This document shows, piece after piece, positions 16,978-24,736 of a stretch of DNA of 64,000 bases (position 1 is its first letter; every line of letters starts with the position of its first letter). The stretch is from an uncultured Oscillospiraceae bacterium (GTDB taxonomy: Bacteria > Bacillota > Clostridia > Oscillospirales > Oscillospiraceae). The stretch spans positions 18,936 to 82,935 of the forward strand of contig CAJUNA010000033.1 in NCBI GenBank assembly GCA_910587645.1, read 5' to 3'. The notes beneath the pieces were generated by a model. It worked only from the letters and a program-made list of their open reading frames with translations. It had not been told where the DNA came from and made no database searches. The position numbers and the translations under genes are program-made.

Positions 16978-18840
16978 TCACTCTTTGAGCTGGGCGTGGC
17001 TGAGAATGAAAAAGGTTTCCTGGGAGGGCTGCCAGCCCGGCTGCATCGCCGCGTGGGTGCGGTCGAAGGCATCATAGCCGGACATGTCGATTTGGTACGC
17101 GCCGCTCTCCTTGTAGACCCAGGTGTGGCCTGACAACGCGCCCTCCCGCAGCTCTTTCACCAGCATGGATGCCGGGTAAACGCCGCCTTCCAGGCTCACC
17201 TTGTATTTTAGGCAGCTCTGGAAGCCGCTCCCCATGTAGTTGTCTGGGTTACCAAAAATAACAACGGCATCATAGCCCATTCCGGCGGCAAGCGGGAGGG
17301 AGTGGGCTATGAGCTGCTTCCCCAGCCCCTTCCGCTGGTGCGCCGGGTCTACCGCGATGGGGCCGAAGGTGAGAATCGTTTTCTCCCGGCCGGTTTCATC
17401 AATTAAGCGGGATCTGGTGTATAGGATACATCCGGTCAGGCCATAGGCTATATCTTCGGCCACAAGGCTTAGCTCCGGAATGAAGTCCGGGTGGCGGCGC
17501 ATGGTGTGGGTCAGGTAATGCTCACTGCATCCGGGGACGTATTGGTTCCAGAAAGCGCGCTTGACCAGGGCTTCCACCTTGTGGTAATCCCCCTCGCGCT
17601 CCCGGCGGATGGTGTGGGAGGTTCGCTCAAAGAGCAGATCCAGCAGTATGCTCCCGTTTTCTATAAAGGGGCCGTTTTTACCGGAGGGCTCATCGTAAAC
17701 GCCGCCCCGGCCGGAATCCCGCCGGCTGTCGTAGAGAAGAAAGGGCACCGGACCCAATCCGTGGCTCCGGGTGGCGGTCAGCGTTTTATGGTCGCTTAAG
17801 AGCAGCAGGCGGTAGTCTGTCCCCGCCGCTTCCAGGCGGGCGGCCAGGGGGGCTACCAGCTTGCTGTCCAGCCATGCAATGGCTTGCAGTTTCCCCGGCA
17901 GGTCGCCGTTGTGGGTACACTCGTCCGGGGCTTCCAAATGCAGGCAGACAAAGTCGTATTGGTGTAATTTCGTCCAGACGGCTTCTAATTTGCCCTCGAA
18001 ATTGGTGTCTAATTCTCCGGTGGCACCCTCGACTTCCACCATTTCCAGGCCCCGCAGCACGCCGATGCCGTGGCACAGGGGCACCGCGCTGACCACCGCG
18101 CCGTCCATGCCGTACTGGGACCGGAAAGGCGGCAGTTCAACCGCCGTGCCCTCAGCCCAGAACCAGATGCCGTTGGCTGGGAGCTTGCCCGATCTCCGGC
18201 GCTCTTCAGTGACGGGATGGCGGTCCAGGATCTCGTGGGCGAGACGCATTAAGTGGGCGAAAACCTCCGCTTGCCGGCTCCCGGCGGGGAGGTACGGGCC
18301 TGCCGGTTCTCCCAGGTGGTCGTGGGGCGGCGTAAAACAGATACCCTCGATCTGGCTTTCGTGCTGCACCGCGAGCTGCCGGAAAGCCGGAAAGCGGTGG
18401 ATCTCCATACGCGCGTCCGCCAAGGCTTGGGCAAAGCGTTTGTCCGCCAGCAGGGCATCAACTGCCGCCAGCGCCGCCGCGCCGCTGATGGAACCGGCGG
18501 AGTGGGAGAGGATCCGCTTTTCCTCCAAGGGCATGTCCCCGTCTTCCAATGTAACCAGGTTGCAGCGGAACGCGGCGTCCCCCGGCCCCATGGCGATCCC
18601 CGCCGCCGCCGCTTCCATTGGAGAACGCCCGGTAAAATAAGCCCTGGGGTCGCAGCCAAGAATGGATAAAATGGCGGTCTCACTCCCCGCTGGCAGAGGG
18701 GGCGGACAGTTCACGACACTGCCTACCACGCCCCGCGCAGCCAAGCGGTCTATGGCGGGAACTGGCGCGGCTTGCAGCGGCGTCCGGTTCCCTAATTGGG
18801 GTATGGGGTCATCGGCTATGCCGTCCCCGATCACAAGCAA
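16978..18840 (-). CDS. ApgM-type phosphoglycerate mutase fused to GNAT acetyltransferase
   Basis: A continuous 620-residue frame made of two domains. Residues 1 to about 405 match the archaeal-type cofactor-independent phosphoglycerate mutase (alkaline phosphatase superfamily): LVIGDGIADDPIPQL, AGSETAILSILGCDP and LLLLSDHKT. Residues from about 407 form a GNAT acetyltransferase with the acetyl-CoA loop AHQRKGLGKQLIAHSL. I see no stop codon or ribosome site at the junction, so a true fusion is likely. The start is problematic: the frame's first standard start is TTG at 18840, but the ideal site, seven bases after AGGGAGG, holds ACG (18849-18847), where ATG followed by AAA TAT TTG would be expected. 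It may start at ACG or be poorly expressed. Confidence 0.75.
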   Translation of the reverse strand: MLVIGDGIADDPIPQLGNRTPLQAAPVPAIDRLAARGVVGSVVNCPPPLPAGSETAILSILGCDPRAYFTGRSPMEAAAAGIAMGPGDAAFRCNLVTLEDGDMPLEEKRILSHSAGSISGAAALAAVDALLADKRFAQALADARMEIHRFPAFRQLAVQHESQIEGICFTPPHDHLGEPAGPYLPAGSRQAEVFAHLMRLAHEILDRHPVTEERRRSGKLPANGIWFWAEGTAVELPPFRSQYGMDGAVVSAVPLCHGIGVLRGLEMVEVEGATGELDTNFEGKLEAVWTKLHQYDFVCLHLEAPDECTHNGDLPGKLQAIAWLDSKLVAPLAARLEAAGTDYRLLLLSDHKTLTATRSHGLGPVPFLLYDSRRDSGRGGVYDEPSGKNGPFIENGSILLDLLFERTSHTIRREREGDYHKVEALVKRAFWNQYVPGCSEHYLTHTMRRHPDFIPELSLVAEDIAYGLTGCILYTRSRLIDETGREKTILTFGPIAVDPAHQRKGLGKQLIAHSLPLAAGMGYDAVVIFGNPDNYMGSGFQSCLKYKVSLEGGVYPASMLVKELREGALSGHTWVYKESGAYQIDMSGYDAFDRTHAAMQPGWQPSQETFFILSHAQLKE

Positions 18841-19075
18841 ATATTTCGTAGAATGACCTCCCTAAGGGTTGCTGGATTTCATTATAATATATTCCAACGG
18901 CTTTTTCAACAGGAAAGTGCGTGGGGCGCTTCTGGACACAAAGGAGTTTGTCTTACATTTTGGAGTAAAACCCATTTTATTCCATTCCAGTCATTCCCGG
19001 GCGCATTTCCCGACAGTTTTTTTTTAGCATGCCTGCTAAAATGGGGAAAAACTTCTATAAGGAAGGGGACAAGCT
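18841..19075. other. Intergenic region before spoIIE
   Basis: A divergent intergenic region of 235 bases, AT-richer than its surroundings. It holds a short perfect palindrome TTTTAGCA-TGCC-TGCTAAAA at 19022-19041, 35 bases before the spoIIE start, which could be a regulator site. I could not find a convincing Spo0A box or a consensus promoter. Confidence 0.4.
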
Positions 19076-20683
19076 ATGAAAATCGCCAACATCACCCTGG
19101 AACGGCCCGCCGCCGGGGAGCTGCTCCGCCTAGCAGGGTATGGCGCGGTGGGGTTCTTCGCCGCCGGGTGCTGCCTGGAGGGCCGCGCCCCCCTAGCGGC
19201 AGGATTCGTGGCGGCGTGCAGGCCGGGGAAAAATGCCATAGCCGCATTGGCTGGCGGTGTGGTGGGCAGCCTGGCGTTCCTCTCCTTCGGCCCGGCGCTG
19301 CGGTGCTGTGGGATTCTAGTGCTGATCTACGCCGTGCTGTCCGCGTTCCGGGATACCAAGTGGTTTCAGCAGGGATGGTTCCGGCCTGGGACAGCGGCAG
19401 GGGCTACCCTGTCCGTGGAGCTGGCCTACGCCCTGCAAATGGGGATCAATGGGGCGAGTTTGCTGCGGATGGCGGCGTGTACCGCGTTATCCGCCGTATT
19501 GTGCCATTATTGTGCCCTGCTGCTGCGGGAAGCCGCGATCCCCCGGCGGAAAGCGCCCAGGGAGGCGGAAAGCCTGCGGCAGCGGCTGCGCCTGAGCGCG
19601 GAAGCCTTGCGAACCCTGGGGGAGTGCTTCGCGCCAGCCCCCCAGCCGAAAAAGGAGGAAAATCCCGCCGTGATCTTCGACCGGGCGGCAGAGGTAGTCT
19701 GCCGGGGCTGCGCCCTGCGGGATTTGTGCTGGAACAAGGAGTACGTGTCCACCTTCAACGCTTTCAATGACGCTACGCCGCTGATGCTGGAACGGGGGCG
19801 GTCGGAGCCATCGGACTTTGCCATTCACTTCGCCTCCCGGTGTATCCATTTTCCCCAGTTGATTTCCGCGATTAACACCGAGGTCACTGCCCTGCTGCTG
19901 CGGCGGCAATACCGGCGGCAGCTCGCGAAGGAACGGGAGCGGAGCCGCGGGCAGTATACCCAACTGGGAGAATTGATGGCACAGGCTATGGCCGCTGCCG
20001 AGGCACCCGCCGCTACGGGGAATGAGCTGTGCCACCAGGCCGCTCTGGGGGCGGAGCCGAAAGCTGGGCAGCGGGTCTGCGGCGACAGCCTCACCTGGTT
20101 CCGGACAGGGAGGATGTTATACGCAATCCTCAGCGATGGTATGGGAAGCGGACGGGAAGCCCAGCGGGAAAGCCAGTTGACCCTGCGGCTGCTGGAGCAG
20201 TTTTTGCAGGCCGGCATCGCGCCGGAGAGCGCCCTGCGGACGATGAACGCTGCACTGAACCTCCGCAGCGATGAACAGGGGAGCTTTACTACCATCGACC
20301 TGCTGGCGGCGGATTTGACTAGCCGGCAGGCGGCGCTTTACAAGTATGGCGCGGCCCCTACCTACATCAAACGGCAGGGAGCCGTCCGGCGGCTGGCGGG
20401 AAATTCCCTTCCGGCGGGTTTGCAGGACGCAGAGACGGAGCCCCAGGCTATCCGGTTCCCGCTGGAGGAAAATTCCTTTATCCTCATGGTCAGCGACGGG
20501 GTCGCCGACAGCGTAGATGACCAATGGCTGCAAGACCTGTTGGCCGGGTGGCAGGGCGAGGATCCGAATGTACTGACCAGCCTGGTGCTGCGGGAAGCCT
20601 TCCAACGCCGGCAGGGAGATGACGACCGCAGTGCGGTCTGCTTCTATTTTCCGCCGGAGAAGCGGGGGAGACGGGAGGTATAA
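19076..20683 (+). CDS. spoIIE: Stage II sporulation protein E-like PP2C phosphatase
   Basis: A 535-residue SpoIIE-family phosphatase, which in sporulation dephosphorylates SpoIIAA and so activates sigma-F in the forespore. The N-terminal part (about residues 10-165) has hydrophobic segments but is far shorter than the ten-span domain of Bacillus subtilis SpoIIE (about 830 residues in all). A middle region carries CRGCALRDLCW, and the C-terminal PP2C domain has metal-site motifs CGDS (near 337) and LSDGMGSG (near 352), then VSDGV (near 478). GGAAGGGG precedes the ATG. It is direct evidence for sporulation ancestry. Confidence 0.88.
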   Translation: MKIANITLERPAAGELLRLAGYGAVGFFAAGCCLEGRAPLAAGFVAACRPGKNAIAALAGGVVGSLAFLSFGPALRCCGILVLIYAVLSAFRDTKWFQQGWFRPGTAAGATLSVELAYALQMGINGASLLRMAACTALSAVLCHYCALLLREAAIPRRKAPREAESLRQRLRLSAEALRTLGECFAPAPQPKKEENPAVIFDRAAEVVCRGCALRDLCWNKEYVSTFNAFNDATPLMLERGRSEPSDFAIHFASRCIHFPQLISAINTEVTALLLRRQYRRQLAKERERSRGQYTQLGELMAQAMAAAEAPAATGNELCHQAALGAEPKAGQRVCGDSLTWFRTGRMLYAILSDGMGSGREAQRESQLTLRLLEQFLQAGIAPESALRTMNAALNLRSDEQGSFTTIDLLAADLTSRQAALYKYGAAPTYIKRQGAVRRLAGNSLPAGLQDAETEPQAIRFPLEENSFILMVSDGVADSVDDQWLQDLLAGWQGEDPNVLTSLVLREAFQRRQGDDDRSAVCFYFPPEKRGRREV

Positions 20684-20687
20684 GGCC

Positions 20688-20716
20688 TTGACTTCCCCAG
20701 GCTGCCGTGTTATACT
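20688..20716 (+). promoter_or_regulatory. Strong sigma-A-type promoter of the SnoaL-like gene
   Basis: TTGACT (20688-20693), 17 bases, TATACT (20711-20716), placed between the spoIIE stop and the next start codon. Confidence 0.7.
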
Positions 20717-20747
20717 TTTCCCCAGGAAAAGCGGAGGAGGGGATGGT

Positions 20748-21113
20748 ATGGATCCATACGGCTACTGGCAGGCAGTCCTCCGGCAGGACGCGGACGCTAT
20801 GCGGGAATTCTTTCATGAAAACGCAGTGATTTGCTGGCACAATACCAACGAACGGTTTACACTGGCGGAATTTCTGCGGGCAAACTGCGCGTATCCCGGA
20901 AGCTGGGACGGGACTGTGGAACGGGTGGAGGAAACCGGCGATTTGCTGATTACGGTAGCCCGGGTCTGGTCTCCGGAGGAAGGGGCATCATTCCATGTAA
21001 CGTCCTTTATCCGCCTGGAAGAAGGAAAAATCGTCTCGATTGACGAGTATTGGGGAGATGACGGCCCCGCGCCCCAATGGCGGACGGATTTAAAGCTGGG
21101 GCAGACAATTTGA
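20748..21113 (+). CDS. SnoaL-like/NTF2-fold protein
   Basis: A 121-residue protein with the size and pattern of the NTF2-like (SnoaL) fold: an N-terminal helix WQAVLRQDADAMREFFHENA followed by alternating strands with HVTSFIRLEEGKIVSIDEYW near the end. Members include small isomerases and ligand-binding proteins of unknown substrate. The start at 20748 is set by GGAGGAGGGG and by its own promoter; an open frame upstream lies inside spoIIE. A strong terminator follows, so it is probably a monocistronic unit. Confidence 0.75.
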   Translation: MDPYGYWQAVLRQDADAMREFFHENAVICWHNTNERFTLAEFLRANCAYPGSWDGTVERVEETGDLLITVARVWSPEEGASFHVTSFIRLEEGKIVSIDEYWGDDGPAPQWRTDLKLGQTI

Positions 21114-21123
21114 GCGGATGGAT

Positions 21124-21169
21124 AAATCCCCCACCCTGCCGCGATTTGGCGGCAAGGCGGGGGATTTTT
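21124..21169 (+). terminator. Intrinsic terminator
   Basis: AAATCCCCC...CTGCCGC pairs with GGCGGCA...GGGGGATTT and is followed by TTTTTG. It ends the SnoaL-like gene and may also serve the convergent gene. Confidence 0.75.
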
Positions 21170-21181
21170 GTTTCATGCCCA

Positions 21182-21739
21182 TTATGGCCGTCTGGCGCTG
21201 AGACAGGCAATGATCTGATCCCGGTATTGCGTGTGGTGGGGCATACCTCCGCCAAGGCCGCCCAGCTTGGGCAGCAGCAGCTTGAAGGTATCCCCGTTTT
21301 TCATGGTGAGATTGCACTTGATAGAACCCATCCAGCCCTTTTTGACTTCGCATCGCTGAATTTCGTCCAGCGGGTAGCAGATTCCCAGATCCTTTAATGA
21401 GGTTTCCTCACGGACTTCCGTGACCGCCACGGCCCTGGAGCCGATATCCGCATCGAAGTCGTAAAGATGCATGTATTCTTCGCACTCCACAATCAGCAGG
21501 TAGTAGGAAGTAATCCCAATATAGACATCGTAAGTGGATTGCTTGGATTTCTGCACTTTGATGGTCTCGCCCCGCTCTGATGGGAACAGGGTCAGGTCGT
21601 CCAGGATACAGCCGGAGAAAATGCCTCGTACTGTGGACTCCTTGGCGATGGCGTGGATTCCCGCGCGGACCGTCTCTCCGGCGGGGAGGTATTGCGCAAA
21701 TTGCTGCCGCATTCGTTTTTCATCAAATATTTCTGACAT
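21182..21739 (-). CDS. Hypothetical cytosolic protein, possible C-terminal part of a membrane protein
   Basis: A 185-residue protein of unknown function from an ATG preceded by GAAGGAGGAG. Its pattern of short strands (YDVYIGITSYYLLIVE, MHLYDFDADIGSRAVAVTEV, WMGSIKCNLTMKNGDTFKLL) suggests a pleckstrin-homology-like fold, but no family is recognised. The same frame stays open upstream through two hydrophobic segments and reaches a frameshift-prone A run (see 21740-22002). The complete protein may therefore be a two-span membrane protein of about 273 residues. It lies immediately downstream of atpC and may belong to the atp transcript. Confidence 0.65.
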   Translation of the reverse strand: MSEIFDEKRMRQQFAQYLPAGETVRAGIHAIAKESTVRGIFSGCILDDLTLFPSERGETIKVQKSKQSTYDVYIGITSYYLLIVECEEYMHLYDFDADIGSRAVAVTEVREETSLKDLGICYPLDEIQRCEVKKGWMGSIKCNLTMKNGDTFKLLLPKLGGLGGGMPHHTQYRDQIIACLSARRP

Positions 21740-22002
21740 AGCGTTCTCTCCTCCTTCACCCTGTTCACGCTTTTTGTGGGAAATGAGCACGGGCAGCAGA
21801 TGCCCGAATGCCAGCACAAGGAAAAGTATCCCCGTCATGACAATGATCTTTGAAATGGTGACCACCCGGGGATTTACCTCCTCCGGGGCCGGCTTTGTGA
21901 GCGCGAGGTAGGCAAACACCCCAAAACACACAGCGGCAATGCACAGGCAGGCTAAAAATAGGCTACTGGTAACTTTTTTCGATTTTTCCCGATTTTGTCC
22001 AT
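21740..22002 (-). other. Upstream membrane-segment reading frame behind an A-AAA-AAG slippery site
   Basis: An ATG with a GGAGG ribosome site (22002-22000), 18 bases after atpC, opens a frame that stops after 16 codons. At codons 8-10 it reads CGA AAA AAG, the canonical -1 slippery heptamer A AAA AAG (21979-21973). A -1 shift there enters the frame that encodes two membrane segments (VTSSLFLACLCIAAVCFGVF and SKIIVMTGILFLVLAF) and continues into the 185-residue protein with no stop. This may be programmed frameshifting, transcriptional slippage on six A's, a true frameshift mutation, or a sequencing error in the run. Confidence 0.55.
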
Positions 22003-22020
22003 ATGAACCTCCCGCCGCTC

Positions 22021-22434
22021 CTAATTGTTGATGCTGTGGGACTTCACCCGCAGGCGGTTCAGCGCCCGGGCGAGATTGCCCTGGGCAAGCTGGTACTCCT
22101 GGCGGCTCTTTTTTTGCAGCATGGCTTCCCTGGCCTGGTCCGCTTCCCGCTTGGCACGGGCGGCATCGATCTCCTCGGGGCGTTCAGCGGAGTCCACCAG
22201 CACCAGCACCTCGTTGCTTTCCACCTTCAGCATCCCCTGGGATACCGCCGCAATCCGGGCCGGCTGGCCTGGGAGCTGATAGCGCAAAGCCCCGGGCTGG
22301 ATGGCGGCAATCATATTGCTGTGATGCGCCAAAATGCTCTGCTGGCCATCGCTGGTAGAGATGGTCAGGCTGAGGCAGGGGCCTTCGTAAAAGGTCTTGT
22401 CAGCGGCGAGAATGTGTACCTGGAAGCAGTTCAT
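22021..22434 (-). CDS. atpC: ATP synthase F1 epsilon subunit
   Basis: A 137-residue epsilon subunit. The N-terminal beta-sandwich has the family opening FQVHILAADKTFYEG and DGQQSILAHHSNMIAAIQPG; the C-terminal helical hairpin (about 85-137) is rich in Ala, Arg and Glu. It belongs to the central stalk with gamma, and its C-terminal helices can inhibit ATP hydrolysis. Its ATG overlaps the atpD stop by one base (TAATG). Confidence 0.93.
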   Translation of the reverse strand: MNCFQVHILAADKTFYEGPCLSLTISTSDGQQSILAHHSNMIAAIQPGALRYQLPGQPARIAAVSQGMLKVESNEVLVLVDSAERPEEIDAARAKREADQAREAMLQKKSRQEYQLAQGNLARALNRLRVKSHSINN

Positions 22435-23837
22435 TACAGTTCCCCCGCTTCCATTTTCCGGGCCTTCTCCACCACATCGCGCCAGGTGCCCACGTTATAA
22501 AAGGCGGCTTCCGGATACTGGTCCAGCTCGCCGTCAATCAGCGCGCCAAAACTCTCCAGGGTATCCTTCAGCGGCACGTAGACGCCGGGGATGCCGGTGA
22601 ATTTCTCCGCCACATGGGTGGGCTGGGCCAGGAAACGCTGGAGACGGCGGGCGCGGGCGACCGTCCGGCGGTCCGCATCGCTGAGTTCGTCCATGCCGAG
22701 GATGGCAATAATATCCTGCAACTCATTGTACTTTTCCAGGATTTCCTGAGCCTTCCGGGCAATGCGGTAGTGCGCCGCCCCCACCACGCCGGGTTCCAGA
22801 ATCCGGGAGGAGGACGCCAGGGGGTCTACTGCCGGGTAGATCCCCTGCTCGGAAATCTTCCGGCTGAGGACGGTGGTGGCGTCCAGGTGGGCGAAGGTGG
22901 TAGCGGTAGCCGGGTCCGTCAGGTCATCGGCGGGGACGTACACCGCCTGAACCGAGGTGACGGAACCTTCTTTGGTGGAAGCAATACGCTCTTGCAGCTC
23001 GCCCATCTCGTTGGCCAGGGTGGGCTGGTAGCCTACGGCGGAGGGCATGCGGCCCAGGAGGGTGGAAACCTCGCTGCCCGCCTGGACGAAACGGAAGATA
23101 TTGTCAATGAACAACAGCACATCCTTGTGCTCCTTATCCCGGAAGTACTCCGCCATGGTCAGCCCCGACAGGGCCACCCGCATACGTACGCCCGGAGACT
23201 CGTTCATCTGGCCGAATACCAGGGCTGTCTTGCTGGACACGCCGCTCTCCCGCATTTCCCGCCAGAGGTCGTTGCCCTCCCTGCTGCGCTCGCCTACGCC
23301 GGTGAAGATGGAATAGCCGCCGTGCTCCATCGCTACGTTGTGGATCAGCTCCTGGATCAGCACCGTTTTGCCCACGCCCGCGCCGCCGAACAGGCCGATC
23401 TTGCCCCCTCTGGGGTACGGCTCCAGCAGGTCAATAACCTTAATGCCCGTTTCCAGAATCTCTACGGCGGGGCTTTGCTCCTCAAAGGTGGGAGGGCGGC
23501 GGTAGATGCTCTGAACCGGGGTGCCTTCTGGCACCGGGCCGCCGCCGTCGATGGGCTGGCCCAGGACGTTGAACATCCGGCCCAGGGTGGCTTCCCCCAC
23601 CGGCACCTGGATGGTCCGGCCGGGTATGTCTACCGCCAGCCCGCGGGCCAGGCCCTCGCTGGGAGAGAGCATGATGCAGCGCACCGTGTTCCGGCTGACG
23701 TGCTGGGCCACCTCCATGACCCGCACCTCGCCGCTTTTCTCTACCGTCAATTCCTCCCGCAGATGGGGAAGGGGACCGTCCTGGATCTCCACGTCCACAA
23801 CGGGGCCGGAGATTTGTACGATAATTCCGCGTTCCAA
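22434..23837 (-). CDS. atpD: ATP synthase F1 beta subunit (TTG start)
   Basis: The catalytic beta subunit, 467 residues from a TTG start. GGAGGTG lies eight bases before that TTG, and the product begins MERGIIVQISGPVVDVE as expected; the frame is open 48 codons further upstream but that part is shadow. The P-loop GGAGVGKT is at 151-158, GERSREGNDL carries the catalytic Glu, and ALSGLTMAEYFRD and the Walker B-type LLFIDNIFRF are present. Normal length for the family. Confidence 0.95.
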   Translation of the reverse strand: MERGIIVQISGPVVDVEIQDGPLPHLREELTVEKSGEVRVMEVAQHVSRNTVRCIMLSPSEGLARGLAVDIPGRTIQVPVGEATLGRMFNVLGQPIDGGGPVPEGTPVQSIYRRPPTFEEQSPAVEILETGIKVIDLLEPYPRGGKIGLFGGAGVGKTVLIQELIHNVAMEHGGYSIFTGVGERSREGNDLWREMRESGVSSKTALVFGQMNESPGVRMRVALSGLTMAEYFRDKEHKDVLLFIDNIFRFVQAGSEVSTLLGRMPSAVGYQPTLANEMGELQERIASTKEGSVTSVQAVYVPADDLTDPATATTFAHLDATTVLSRKISEQGIYPAVDPLASSSRILEPGVVGAAHYRIARKAQEILEKYNELQDIIAILGMDELSDADRRTVARARRLQRFLAQPTHVAEKFTGIPGVYVPLKDTLESFGALIDGELDQYPEAAFYNVGTWRDVVEKARKMEAGEL

Positions 23838-23844
23838 GCTGCGT

Positions 23845-24735
23845 TCACCTCCGATGATTATTTTTTTGCGCCTTGGCTCCGGCGGAGACCTCGGTGATTT
23901 CCTGGGTAATGCCCGCCTGCCGGACCCGGTTGAATTCCAGGGACAGCTCTCCCAGCAGCTTTTCCGCGTTCTGGTTGGCACTGTCCATGGCCGCCATGCG
24001 GGCGTTCTGCTCGCAGCAAAAGCTGTCGATAAGGGCGCTGTAGATATAGCCGGAAATGTAGCTGGGCATCATATTGTCCAGTACCGAGCGCATGTCCGGC
24101 AGAAATTCGAAGGGCTTGGCCTCCTGCGCCGGGGGGGCTTCCTCAAAATAGCTGCGGTGGAAGGGCAGCAGGCGGGTGGAACGGGCCTGGAAGGACATGG
24201 CGTTTGCCATGTCGGTATAGACCACGAATATCTTTTTCAGCTCCCCCCGGTCGTAGCCGTCCAGCAGTAGGGCGCTGATTTCCCTGGCCCGGGCCATAGT
24301 GGGGTTCTGGGCGGTGTAGAGGAAGCTGTGCTCAATGGGGATTTTCCGCTGGGCGAAAAACCGCCGGCCGTACTCGCCTACCACGAACAGCTTCATGTCC
24401 GGGTGCTGTTCCAGCAGATGCATGGCTTCCCGGATGGCATTCTGGTTGTAAGAACCCGCAAGGCCCTTGTCAGCGGTGATCACCAGGCAGCCATAGGTGC
24501 CGTCCATGGGGGATTCCTCCTCCGTAGGATAGAAATAGCGGCTGTCCACGCTGTTGGTGGTGCGGAAAATGCGCCGGATCTCCCCCCGCAGGGCTTCAAA
24601 ATAGGGGCGGGTATTGTCCAACTCCTGCCGGGCCTTGCGCAGCTTGGTGGAGGAAATCAGGTACATGGCGCTGGTGATCTTGCGGGTCTCCTGGACGCTT
24701 TGGATGTGGGTCTTGATCTCTTTCGTCCCGGACAT
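23845..24735 (-). CDS. atpG: ATP synthase F1 gamma subunit
   Basis: A 296-residue gamma subunit, the rotor shaft. The N-terminal helix TKEIKTHIQSVQETRKITSA and the C-terminal helix ARMAAMDSANQNAEKLLGEL are the two halves of the coiled coil, and the middle domain includes LVITADKGLAGSYN. It starts one base after the alpha-subunit stop codon. Confidence 0.94.
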   Translation of the reverse strand: MSGTKEIKTHIQSVQETRKITSAMYLISSTKLRKARQELDNTRPYFEALRGEIRRIFRTTNSVDSRYFYPTEEESPMDGTYGCLVITADKGLAGSYNQNAIREAMHLLEQHPDMKLFVVGEYGRRFFAQRKIPIEHSFLYTAQNPTMARAREISALLLDGYDRGELKKIFVVYTDMANAMSFQARSTRLLPFHRSYFEEAPPAQEAKPFEFLPDMRSVLDNMMPSYISGYIYSALIDSFCCEQNARMAAMDSANQNAEKLLGELSLEFNRVRQAGITQEITEVSAGAKAQKNNHRR

Positions 24736-24736
24736 G

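Noticed and set aside
22614..23897. A 427-codon open frame on the plus strand
   Set aside because: Antisense to atpD; same explanation as other long shadow frames.
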